64,000 nucleotides of DNA from Methanolacinia petrolearia DSM 11571 (lineage in GTDB: Archaea > Halobacteriota > Methanomicrobia > Methanomicrobiales > Methanomicrobiaceae), in the NCBI RefSeq assembly GCF_000147875.1, contig NC_014507.1:1798001-1862000 (forward strand), written 5' to 3'. The position numbers and the translations under genes are program-made. Under the pieces are notes generated by a model. That model did no database searches and was not told the origin of the DNA. It saw only the letters and a program-made list of their open reading frames with translations. Below are positions 7,917 through 15,025 of the stretch, in pieces. Every line of letters starts with the position of its first letter. Position 1 is the stretch's first letter.

Positions 7917-8738
7917 TTATACGATAGGGTTTATTGATAACACCTCGCCGGAGACCGCATCAACAATAACCGTTCCACCATGGCCAAGGTCATCTTTAGT
8001 TGATTCGATGGTATCTACGATCCATACAAGCTTCTGGCTTGCTCCGTCAGGAACTACCACTAATTTTGACTGAACTTTTGCCGATGATCCCATAGCAAAT
8101 GTTTCCAGGGCGGTTTTCTGAGCGGTTTCCTGTGATACTTTCGGTGTGGTTTCAATAAGCAGTGGACGATCGATACCTATATACGCAATTGAATCACTGT
8201 CAGGGAACACGGAAATCATGACCACAGACGGAGTATAGGCTTCACCAACCATCTCTTTCCAAGTAAACAGATATTCCCTGCCTGCATCACCATGATCAAC
8301 GATCCGTGATTCGAAAACCATATCTTTTTCACTAAAGTTTCGGTAGTTTTTTTGAACGAATGATTCTGCCTGATCTTTCATTCCTGCGATATCTTTCGCA
8401 GTGATGGAGCACACAGATAATCCGTTCCGGACTATTGCAGATTCAATCTCACCGGTTTTCGCATTAACATAAAAACGACCGGTATCGGTGGTCACTTCGT
8501 ATACTTTCCCACTGGGAAATTCTATCATCTCACGACAGTTGACATTTTCGTCCGAAGAGCCGGTAAATTTTATAATATTCTCTTTAACTACGCCTGTTTC
8601 AATTGTTTCAGGAGATAACATAACTTCTGTACTCTGATTATTATCTAAAGCAGAAGCTGAACATACAAGGATTAAAGATAAAACCAGTAAGATTCCAATC
8701 GTTTTTGAGAAGTCAAATTTCTTCATTCTATTCGCCAC
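7917..8738 (-). CDS. Exported PepSY-like domain protein
   Basis: 273 aa. The N-terminus MANRMKKFDFSKTIGILLVL-LILVCSASA is a clear signal peptide, with cleavage likely around residue 30. The mature part carries PepSY-type strands (GRFYVNAKTGEIESAIV; SQETAQKTALETFAMG; LVWIVDTIES; GGTVIVDAVSGEVLSI), probably two repeats. PepSY domains occur in propeptides and inhibitors of secreted peptidases. The gene ends 2 bp away from the start-side neighbour 8740-9432, which encodes a caspase/CHAT-like peptidase, so an inhibitor or chaperone role for that peptidase is a reasonable inference. No catalytic residues are seen. Composition is AT-richer than the core genes. Confidence 0.72.
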   Translation of the reverse strand: MANRMKKFDFSKTIGILLVLSLILVCSASALDNNQSTEVMLSPETIETGVVKENIIKFTGSSDENVNCREMIEFPSGKVYEVTTDTGRFYVNAKTGEIESAIVRNGLSVCSITAKDIAGMKDQAESFVQKNYRNFSEKDMVFESRIVDHGDAGREYLFTWKEMVGEAYTPSVVMISVFPDSDSIAYIGIDRPLLIETTPKVSQETAQKTALETFAMGSSAKVQSKLVVVPDGASQKLVWIVDTIESTKDDLGHGGTVIVDAVSGEVLSINPIV

Positions 8739-8739
8739 C

Positions 8740-9432
8740 TTAACTTCCTGACATTGCAGGGTCGATTATAATATCCTCATCACCTTCTATGACATAAGAG
8801 TCAATTCCACCAGGATTAAGCAATCCATATTGCAATCGAACGTCAATGAGAGCCCATTCTACTGCGCCATTGAGAGTATATTGTTCATCCAAGTAGCTCC
8901 AAAACTTATCTGACCACCATGCTGCCTGACCTTGTGTGATATAATTACTGAAACCAACGGAACTATCAACCCCTTTGGACTCTGATTCATCCAATAGGTT
9001 TCCGTTCGTTGCATCGCTGTTTGCACTATTGCATGAAAGGTATACCGCGAGGGCGATATCATGAAGTGAACTGTAGGAATAGTCCGAAATCTTAAGTAGA
9101 GAAGGATTATCTGCGGTTATCGCCTCCATAGGGTCCCCACTACTTTCCTTGAAAAGTATCCTGCCGGGAGCTCCATGGCCAAAAAAGAAAAATACCTGAT
9201 CTGAAGCCATCCTGTTATAAGCATCATCTGCATCCTCATTCAAATAATATGAAGAAGAATATCCCATGCTGGATAGTTCACTTCGTGCGTTCTGAGCTAT
9301 TGATCTCGTATCCATACCATCATAGTAGTTTGTCCCATACGAACTTGCCTGGTAGGCGTTTACGCAGGGTACGAATGTAATTGCTATCAGTAATAGTGCT
9401 GACAGGAAAATACAAAATCTTCGTTTTTTCAT
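8740..9432 (-). CDS. Exported caspase/CHAT-like (clan CD) cysteine peptidase candidate
   Basis: 230 aa with a signal peptide (MKKRRFCIFLSALLLIAITF, cleavage likely after VNA at residue 26). The mature domain shows the two clan-CD blocks: a hydrophobic strand then His-Gly (VFFFFGHGAPGRI, H86) and a second strand then Cys (IALAVYLSCNSANS, C134), with the expected spacing of about 48 residues. Such His/Cys dyads occur in caspase-like, CHAT and gingipain-type enzymes. The small size suggests a minimal catalytic domain. It is the first gene of a minus-strand operon with the PepSY-like and membrane proteins. The promoter lies about 190 bp upstream, next to a 20-bp box shared with two other promoters in this island. 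The ribosome-binding site is AGAGGT. Proteolytic activity is inferred, not shown. Confidence 0.72.
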   Translation of the reverse strand: MKKRRFCIFLSALLLIAITFVPCVNAYQASSYGTNYYDGMDTRSIAQNARSELSSMGYSSSYYLNEDADDAYNRMASDQVFFFFGHGAPGRILFKESSGDPMEAITADNPSLLKISDYSYSSLHDIALAVYLSCNSANSDATNGNLLDESESKGVDSSVGFSNYITQGQAAWWSDKFWSYLDEQYTLNGAVEWALIDVRLQYGLLNPGGIDSYVIEGDEDIIIDPAMSGS

Positions 9433-9722
9433 GTTTTCATTACCTCTGTTTTATTAATTAACGGAAGCACAATCCAAATCCACTTGATATGAAAAGGGAT
9501 TTGATTAATGCTTCACTCAAAAAGGGCTTTTTAAGCTACAAGCCTGTAAAAACCCCCTACAATATTTTTTTGGGACACCTCAGGATGTCCACAACGGAAA
9601 ATTTACCATACCTAAATAAACTATTTATGAGCCAAAATTCGTCACGTATGAAAAGAGGTACAGATGATAACACCTATAAATCACGTTGCCCTTCTGTAAA
9701 TTATTAGTAAGGCCCTCTATAT
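9433..9722. other. Non-coding leader/promoter region of the peptidase operon
   Basis: 290 bases without a convincing gene. On the minus strand it holds the shared box (9627-9646), a TATA-like GTTTATTTAG (9612-9621) and a leader of about 150 bases. The leader contains a short hairpin at 9571-9589 (GGACA/TGTCC arms on the minus strand) and the ribosome-binding site AGAGGT. A 72-codon plus-strand reading at 9489-9707 is compositionally unconvincing. Confidence 0.5.
9627..9646 (-). promoter_or_regulatory. Shared 20-bp operator box, site 1 (peptidase operon)
   Basis: Plus-strand sequence ATGAGCCAAAATTCGTCACG. Read on the minus strand it precedes AAATAGTTTATTTAG, placing a TATA-like element (9612-9621) six bases after the box. 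It matches sites 2 and 3 in at least 16 of 20 positions, in the same orientation relative to the downstream gene. The core is a dyad of the type TGACRAA-T-TTTGTCA, imperfect at this site. Confidence 0.65.
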
Positions 9723-10238
9723 TTACCGTTTATCTCCCTGCCGCAAACACACAAAGGCAACGACAGAAGCTGCTATTGCAGCAATCAAACATGAAAAACT
9801 AAAACCCGGTGATTTCTGCGTTTCAACCAGTTTATCCTCTGCCCGGGAAGAAGATCCTGAAGATTCAAGGTATTCCTGAGGTATTTCCCAAGTCTCATTT
9901 ACATCAAGAATCCAGACAGCAACTATCTGCGCCGGATCACCACGTTCAACATACTTTCTTTCCAGAAAGACCAGTTGCTTCCCGCAGGAATCAGCCGGGG
10001 AAAGATGAACGGATCTGAAGTCATCATTGACCTGCTCACTGTACCATGACCCAACACCGCATTCTAGGATATATTCCATGATGGTAACATTGTTCTTTAC
10101 AGTAGGGTACATATTTGTCAATATCTCGACTGGAGCCCCAGTACCGGGAAGGAGTTGCGTGGATTCTGTTGTGATTTCAACTCCGGAAACTATACCACAT
10201 ATGAAGATAATTGTGAAAATAAACGCGATATTTTTCAT
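9723..10238 (-). CDS. Exported protein with C-terminal PGF-CTERM-like sorting signal
   Basis: 171 aa. It begins with a signal peptide (MKNIAFIFTIIFICGIVSG) and ends in a sorting-type tail: SPGFSFSCLIAAIAASVVAF followed by basic residues. The Pro-Gly-Phe, hydrophobic helix and basic end fit the PGF-CTERM signals processed by archaeosortase, preceded by a Ser-rich linker (SSGSSSRAED). Two cysteine pairs (CGVGSW, ADSCGKQ) could be disulphides. The central domain is not recognised. It lies 7 bp downstream of the transglutaminase-like gene and is probably co-transcribed from site 2. It is likely an S-layer-attached or lipid-anchored surface protein, perhaps a substrate or partner of the transglutaminase-like protein; the partnership is inferred. 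Confidence 0.68.
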   Translation of the reverse strand: MKNIAFIFTIIFICGIVSGVEITTESTQLLPGTGAPVEILTNMYPTVKNNVTIMEYILECGVGSWYSEQVNDDFRSVHLSPADSCGKQLVFLERKYVERGDPAQIVAVWILDVNETWEIPQEYLESSGSSSRAEDKLVETQKSPGFSFSCLIAAIAASVVAFVCLRQGDKR

Positions 10239-10245
10239 AAAAAAT

Positions 10246-11538
10246 TTAGTTATATTCTGGCAATTCTCCTAAAGGAATAGCAACCAGATCTTCATATCTC
10301 AACAGACCATCTCCAGCAGGGTCTTCAGTAAAACGGCTGTCATCAGCATCAGTATATTTTGTAAGATACATATGAGTATTATTCCCATGATTATATATCT
10401 GTGGGTTGTTGAAAGAATTCCATGTTGGATCAGAATGGATCCAGGAATTACCATCCCAGTTTTCAAGGATAGCATGCCCAATACAAGACCCAGTTTCATT
10501 AAGCCATGTTATGCCAAGGAACCGAGAAGGGATTCCGAGCGAGCGGCTAAAAGTTACATCCATCGTGGCATGTTCATCACAGACACCTTCATATTCATGA
10601 TTAATAATGTAGAGATCTGATGCAGCATAGAGCGAATATAATTCGTTAGAAACATACTCCATTTTATTAAATACGTAATCATTCAGTTTTTGAGCAGTGT
10701 CATATGGCGAGCTTGTATTGTCGCCTGCTGCTGCTGCCTCAAGGATGATAGCATATCCATCATTGTATGGGAAATGATACAAGTCGCTGGTTTCAAGGTT
10801 ATCTCCACTATCAGGATCTGGCAAATGCGATGCATCATTGTTATATTTTTCAATCGCATCAAGAGCAAGCTGCCCGGACCATGTCACTGTATTGCTGGGA
10901 TCTACCGTGATAAATAATCCCATCGGTTTAATCCCTACGGAGCTATAATTCCCAATAACCTGAAATGGGATATTGACTGAACAATTCATACCAGGGGAAA
11001 GATCAGTGAATGTCGCCGTTGAACTTAAACCATCTTCAATTGATACGAAATAAACCGTGCCACTTGCGTTTGTTGATCCAAAATTATGAATAATTACGTT
11101 CTGAGATACGATGGTGTCCTGCGTCCAATACCAATTAAAATAACCGTATTCTGGGGCCACTGTCGGGACAAGGGCTTTCGCCTCGGAGTTTGTTTTCAAA
11201 GATGGCTTAACAAAGTTGATCTTTACTGCTTTCATTGAAGATTTTTGAGCATCAACATAATTATTATTGGTAGGGAACTGGATATCCGAGTCGATAACTT
11301 CAACACCAGGATATTTTTCTGCTGTTTCCTTATCCATCTTCTCGATCGGAACAGGCGTTACCACCGGATTATACTCTGACATGTCCTTTTTTCCAGCCCA
11401 TTCATCAAACTGACCAACCCATCCAGGGGGTGTTGGATTTGAATCGTTTACTGCGCTAACAACTGGAATGAACATCATTCCTGCAAATACTAATATCACT
11501 AGCAAGCTCAATACCCGCAGACTCGTTTTGATTTTCAT
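10246..11538 (-). CDS. Exported transglutaminase-like domain protein
   Basis: 430 aa. A signal peptide occupies about residues 1-30 (SLRVLSLLVILVFAGMMFI). Residues about 145-225 form a CARDB/Ig-like beta domain (NVIIHNFGSTNASGTVYF ... LFITVDPSNTV). The C-terminal half is a transglutaminase-like (papain-fold) domain with an intact triad: C320 in EGVCDEHA, H355 in CIGHAILE and D370 in IHSDPTW. Such proteins act as peptidases or crosslinking enzymes outside the cell. The gene heads a two-gene unit with the PGF-CTERM-like protein. It has a 150-base leader and the shared 20-bp box with TATA element upstream (11716-11750). The ribosome-binding site GGTGA precedes ATG. Confidence 0.82.
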   Translation of the reverse strand: MKIKTSLRVLSLLVILVFAGMMFIPVVSAVNDSNPTPPGWVGQFDEWAGKKDMSEYNPVVTPVPIEKMDKETAEKYPGVEVIDSDIQFPTNNNYVDAQKSSMKAVKINFVKPSLKTNSEAKALVPTVAPEYGYFNWYWTQDTIVSQNVIIHNFGSTNASGTVYFVSIEDGLSSTATFTDLSPGMNCSVNIPFQVIGNYSSVGIKPMGLFITVDPSNTVTWSGQLALDAIEKYNNDASHLPDPDSGDNLETSDLYHFPYNDGYAIILEAAAAGDNTSSPYDTAQKLNDYVFNKMEYVSNELYSLYAASDLYIINHEYEGVCDEHATMDVTFSRSLGIPSRFLGITWLNETGSCIGHAILENWDGNSWIHSDPTWNSFNNPQIYNHGNNTHMYLTKYTDADDSRFTEDPAGDGLLRYEDLVAIPLGELPEYN

Positions 11539-11730
11539 TTTTTCACCAGATATAATAAAACCAGAAAAAAGGAGATAATTGAAACATGTGTGATCTTTGA
11601 TACAATGTTGCTCCTGTGATATTCCGGTTAAATCCTTAGATACAACAATGCCGATATTTTTTATCAGCTTTTACAGGACAATAACAGACTGTCCAGATCA
11701 GTCCTATAACAATGACTTTATAAACGGTTT

Positions 11731-11750
11731 ATGTGTCAAAATTTGTCATG
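11731..11750 (-). promoter_or_regulatory. Shared 20-bp operator box, site 2 (transglutaminase-like operon)
   Basis: Plus-strand sequence ATGTGTCAAAATTTGTCATG. On the minus strand it is followed after six bases by the TATA-like GTTTATAAAG (11716-11725), the same geometry as site 1. It differs from site 3 (read on the minus strand) at only two of 20 positions. The gene start is 193 bases further on, implying a long leader. Confidence 0.7.
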
Positions 11751-11974
11751 TTATAGTAAACCAAATTATAACAAGAATAGCTATAAAATTCTGAAAAATC
11801 GTATTATTTGCCTTTAATTTTTAATAAAATTACATTTTTTAGAGATTCTAGAATCAGGGGAATGACTGTGATACCATAATCCCCCGATCCGCGGGTATCA
11901 CTGGAATAACCGCTTTATTGAATATTATGTACCGGTATTAATTTTCTCTCTGCCAAAATTAATCCGGTTATAAA

Positions 11975-11994
11975 CATGACGAATTTTGTCACAT
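11975..11994 (+). promoter_or_regulatory. Shared 20-bp operator box, site 3 (PPC-like gene)
   Basis: Plus-strand sequence CATGACGAATTTTGTCACAT, containing the best dyad of the three (TGACGAA, T, TTTGTCA). AAAAAGTAATTG follows, a weaker TATA-like element, and the start codon of the PPC-like gene is 43 bases after the box, so the transcript would be nearly leaderless. The orientation relative to the gene is the same as at sites 1 and 2. Confidence 0.68.
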
Positions 11995-12036
11995 AAAAAG
12001 TAATTGACAGTACCCTGAACGCTTACCTGTGATACC

Positions 12037-12486
12037 ATGAAACTAAACTGGTTAGCGATTTTGTTCATTATTGTTGCGGCACTTGCCGTACCATCTGTAT
12101 CGGCAAAAATAATCGAAGAAAAAGACGGATATATCGTAACTACTTGTGATAAAAGTCTCAATCTGCCAGAAGCTTTTAAATCCACTTCAAGATCGATCTC
12201 CCAAGGCCAGACCGACTGGTATTCAACCTCGGTTCCCGCAGGGAAAACCTCTTTATATGCAGATTTAAACTGGGGCGACACTTCAGATTCCATCTCGCTT
12301 ACGATCCTGGCACCAGACAGTACACTTGGACCGTATTATGATTCTGCAGACGGACATATTGATGGCCGGATAAATCTGAGAATTTCAAAATCCAGCGGTA
12401 TTCCGTCAGGCACATGGTGGTCAAAGATTTATGGAGAAATGGTGAACGGTGCTCAAAGTTACACATACTCCGCATCTGCAATTTAG
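12037..12486 (+). CDS. Small exported PPC-like beta-sandwich protein
   Basis: 149 aa with a signal peptide (MKLNWLAILFIIVAALAVPS, cleavage near VSA at residue 23). The mature part has the strand pattern of bacterial pre-peptidase C-terminal (PPC) domains: SISQGQTDWYSTSVPAGKT, LYADLNWGDTSDSISLTILAPD and a C-terminal SGTWWSKIYGE. PPC domains are usually appended to secreted peptidases; a stand-alone one next to a peptidase island is uncommon. GTGAT lies three bases before ATG. The box at 11975-11994 is 43 bases upstream. The regulator gene starts 52 bases downstream, after a T-run, and may be read through from this promoter. Function is unknown. Confidence 0.7.
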   Translation: MKLNWLAILFIIVAALAVPSVSAKIIEEKDGYIVTTCDKSLNLPEAFKSTSRSISQGQTDWYSTSVPAGKTSLYADLNWGDTSDSISLTILAPDSTLGPYYDSADGHIDGRINLRISKSSGIPSGTWWSKIYGEMVNGAQSYTYSASAI

Positions 12487-12538
12487 ACCACAATCTTTTT
12501 TTAGTAATTAATTTATTTATTACAAAGGGGGGGAGGTT

Positions 12539-13303
12539 GTGGTACGTTCACATCGTTTACTGATACTTCTTCTTTATGTATCTTTGATTCTTTCATCTAA
12601 TGCAAGTGCAACGTTAAACGAATATATCGTTGAACCGGTCACTCCTGATATGGACACCGGCACGCCTCTGGATACAGTTCTTATCAATTTCTGGGACCTC
12701 CCCCCAGGAGCCATGTTAATTGCCCTCGCTCTTTCTGTTTCGTCCTTTCTCGGGTTTCCAGTTGAATTATTTTTTTATATTAAATTGTATATGATCCTTG
12801 GATACCGTAAAATATCCCGGAATACTGTTCTGACCAACGAAACACGAAATCAGATTTATTCATGCATCAAGGAAAACCCTGGTATCATCTTTAACGATCT
12901 TGTACGCAGGAGTGGTATAAACAGAGGAAATGTCTCTTACCATATCAATATCTTGAAATATACAGGGAAAGTTAACGTTCTGGATTCTTCAGGCAACCCC
13001 AGATATTTTGAAAATTCCGGAGTATATTCCAAATCTGAAAAACTTGTTTTAAAATATCTCAGGAATGACAAAGATTGCCGAATTTTAAAATTGCTTTTAG
13101 AAAAACCCGAATTGACCCGAAACGATATCGGGGATTACATAGGTCTAACCCCCTCAACAGTCAGCTGGAGAATGAAAAGACTCGGTGATGAAGAAATAAT
13201 TCGGATTCAAAAAAACGGAAAAAACGTCAGATATGAGATTAATCCTGAAATTCAACAATATCTAGGAAAATATCTTGTGAATGAGCAGGACAAAATACCG
13301 TAA
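12539..13303 (+). CDS. Membrane-tethered double winged-helix transcription regulator
   Basis: 254 aa from GTG at 12539, chosen because a strong GGGGGGAGG lies just upstream. An N-terminal hydrophobic segment (residues 6-25, signal peptide or anchor), an exported loop of about 30 residues and a second membrane helix (about 58-82, MLIALALSVSSFLGFPVELF) place the rest in the cytoplasm. Two winged helices follow: residues about 96-155 (RNQIYSCIKENPGIIFNDLVRRSGINRGNVSYHIN) and about 165-235 (LKLLLEKPELTRNDIGDYIGLTPSTVSWRMKRLGDEEII), similar to MarR/ArsR-type regulators of Methanomicrobia. It is the only regulator in the exported-protein island and the natural candidate to bind the shared 20-bp dyad, perhaps in response to an envelope signal. 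The binding is inferred. Confidence 0.78.
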   Translation: MVRSHRLLILLLYVSLILSSNASATLNEYIVEPVTPDMDTGTPLDTVLINFWDLPPGAMLIALALSVSSFLGFPVELFFYIKLYMILGYRKISRNTVLTNETRNQIYSCIKENPGIIFNDLVRRSGINRGNVSYHINILKYTGKVNVLDSSGNPRYFENSGVYSKSEKLVLKYLRNDKDCRILKLLLEKPELTRNDIGDYIGLTPSTVSWRMKRLGDEEIIRIQKNGKNVRYEINPEIQQYLGKYLVNEQDKIP

Positions 13304-13455
13304 ACAACACGGTTAAAGAACCCTAAACAGCTTAGTGAAAAATAATGTTTCAGAGGTTTTATTGTACCAACTGCAATACGAATAGTACATTAGCCCTATT
13401 AATCGGACTCACAGGTGTATTCAACTCCTAAACAGAGCCGTCTTTATACCCACAC

Positions 13456-13914
13456 TCATTTCGGAATAAGCTCAACGCATTTCAGGTTTTTGCCTCTCTC
13501 GCAGGATTTCTTTTCCGAATCGACGATCCTCGTTACAAGATATTTCCCGCTCTCAACAATACCTTCGGGAAAGCACTTTTCATAATTGTCACAACCGATC
13601 TCGGGGCAGATGAAATCCATCGTAATCTCGGAGTTCAGGATTGCCTTCTTCGCATCGATCAGGACCATGACCGGCGAGTCGACGACCTCTACGGCACAGA
13701 CCCCGTTATGATGAACATTGCATGGCAGGATATTGGAGTTCCTGATTCCGGTAATCCTGTAACTCTTTCTCGGGGTAAGATTGTTGCATACCTTATGCAT
13801 CCTGCACCCTTCGCAGTCCTCAAGCTCTCCGCGGTAAACGAATTCAAGGCCCTCTTCCGCAAGGTCGCTCCCGATAAGGGTTATTTTTACTTCATCTACG
13901 CTCACTTTATACAC
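13456..13914 (-). CDS. UPF0179 family protein
   Basis: About 152 aa. ITLIGSDLAEEGLEFVYRGELEDCEGC and the paired cysteines (CEGCRMHKVC; CPEIGCDNYEKC; CERGKNLKC) identify the UPF0179 family of methanogens and other archaea. The cysteine spacing suggests a metal or iron-sulfur site; function is unknown. The start is either GTG at 13914 or GTG at 13905, the latter preceded by AAGGTG at good spacing. It is downstream of egsA by 14 bp and probably shares its transcript. The 150 bases beyond its stop, towards the island, show no gene. Confidence 0.88.
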   Translation of the reverse strand: MYKVSVDEVKITLIGSDLAEEGLEFVYRGELEDCEGCRMHKVCNNLTPRKSYRITGIRNSNILPCNVHHNGVCAVEVVDSPVMVLIDAKKAILNSEITMDFICPEIGCDNYEKCFPEGIVESGKYLVTRIVDSEKKSCERGKNLKCVELIPK

Positions 13915-13928
13915 CTTTTAGATCCCTT

Positions 13929-15011
13929 TTACTCCTTGTAAAGCATTGCTACAAGTTTTTCTGCACATTCACGCTCCATTCCCGCATCAAGAATCGTAAA
14001 TCTCTCCGGCCGGATCTTTCTCGCCATCATAAGCGCTTCGACCGCAGTTTCGTCTTCGATGCCGATCTTTGCCGGGGTCACCGGCGCTCCTATTGCCTTA
14101 AGCGAACTCCTGAGGCCACGCCAGTCTCCCCCGTGCAGGTACATCGTCATTATCGAACCGATTCCGCACTGCTCGCCGTGAAGACCTTTGCCGGGAGCGA
14201 GAATGTCCAGTGCATGACTGAATTTGTGCTCTCCTCCGCTTGCGGGACGGGAAGATCCCGCGATGCTCATCGCCACGCCGGATGACACCAGGGCTTTTGT
14301 TACGATCCAAGCCGCCTCTTCAGATCCGGGTTTGATAAGTCCTGCATTCTTTACGAGTATGTCTGCGGTCATCGCCGAGAGAGAAGCAGCATATTCGCTG
14401 ATCGCCTCCCCGCGAAGCCTGTGGGAAAGTTCCCAGTCGAGTATTGCGGTCCTGTTGGAGATTATATCCGCACAGCCGGATGCCATAAGCCTGAAGGGGG
14501 CCTTGGCGATAATCCCGGTGTCTGCAATAATTGCAGAAGGGGGTTGCGCATCGAGCGAGACTGCTCCCTTCTCCGTCGAAACCGAGGCTCTCGAAGATGC
14601 TATGCCGTCGTGGGAGGCTGCGGTCGGCACACTGATAAAGTGCTGATCGAGATTGTATGAAACAACCTTTGCAAGATCGATAACTCTTCCACCGCCGACG
14701 CCTATAATGAAATCATGGCTCTTTGCGGCCTCCTGGGCTTCATTTATCGAATCGAGTGATATGGATTCAGACATGAAAACTTCGGTACTACAGCCGCTCT
14801 CATTTATAAGATCGAGGACCCTGGCACCTGCCGCCTTCATCGTATGTTCGCCGGAGATTATCAGCGCAGACCTGCCGATATGCAAATCCCTGCAGACATC
14901 GGGGAGCTGTTCGACCGCATCATGCCCGATGATAATATCTCTTGGCATCTGGAGCCATTTCGATTTGTCGAATTGAGGGTTTTTGAGTACTTTTATACTA
15001 TCTGCGCTCAT
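13929..15011 (-). CDS. egsA: sn-Glycerol-1-phosphate dehydrogenase
   Basis: 360 aa. It reduces dihydroxyacetone phosphate to sn-glycerol-1-phosphate, the first step of archaeal ether-lipid backbones, in the cytoplasm. Matches include the nucleotide-binding GVGGGRVIDLAKV, SVPTAASHDGIASSRAS, the metal-site Asp in ADIISNRTAILDW, GGEHKFSHAL and GLHGEQCGIGSI with zinc-ligand histidines. Length is normal. It is transcribed divergently from the DUF63 gene with only 14 bases between start codons, so each promoter must lie inside the other gene or the transcripts are leaderless. Confidence 0.96.
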   Translation of the reverse strand: MSADSIKVLKNPQFDKSKWLQMPRDIIIGHDAVEQLPDVCRDLHIGRSALIISGEHTMKAAGARVLDLINESGCSTEVFMSESISLDSINEAQEAAKSHDFIIGVGGGRVIDLAKVVSYNLDQHFISVPTAASHDGIASSRASVSTEKGAVSLDAQPPSAIIADTGIIAKAPFRLMASGCADIISNRTAILDWELSHRLRGEAISEYAASLSAMTADILVKNAGLIKPGSEEAAWIVTKALVSSGVAMSIAGSSRPASGGEHKFSHALDILAPGKGLHGEQCGIGSIMTMYLHGGDWRGLRSSLKAIGAPVTPAKIGIEDETAVEALMMARKIRPERFTILDAGMERECAEKLVAMLYKE

Positions 15012-15025
15012 TATTTTATCAATAA

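Larger units (their letters stand above)
11539..12036. other. Divergent regulatory region between transglutaminase-like and PPC-like genes
   Basis: 498 bases without a gene. It contains two copies of the shared box, one for each direction (11731-11750 reading left, 11975-11994 reading right). It also contains TATA-like GTTTATAAAG at 11716-11725 on the minus strand and a left-reading leader with a potential hairpin (GACTG/CAGTC arms near 11686-11702). The middle (11760-11940) is very AT-rich. Confidence 0.55.

Noticed and set aside
9489-9707. 72-codon plus-strand frame between the peptidase and PGF-CTERM genes
   Set aside because: It lacks a ribosome-binding site, overlaps the shared promoter box and TATA element of the opposite strand, and has no homology signal.
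11925-12293. 122-codon minus-strand frame over the PPC-like gene
   Set aside because: Antisense to a gene with a clear signal peptide and ribosome-binding site.
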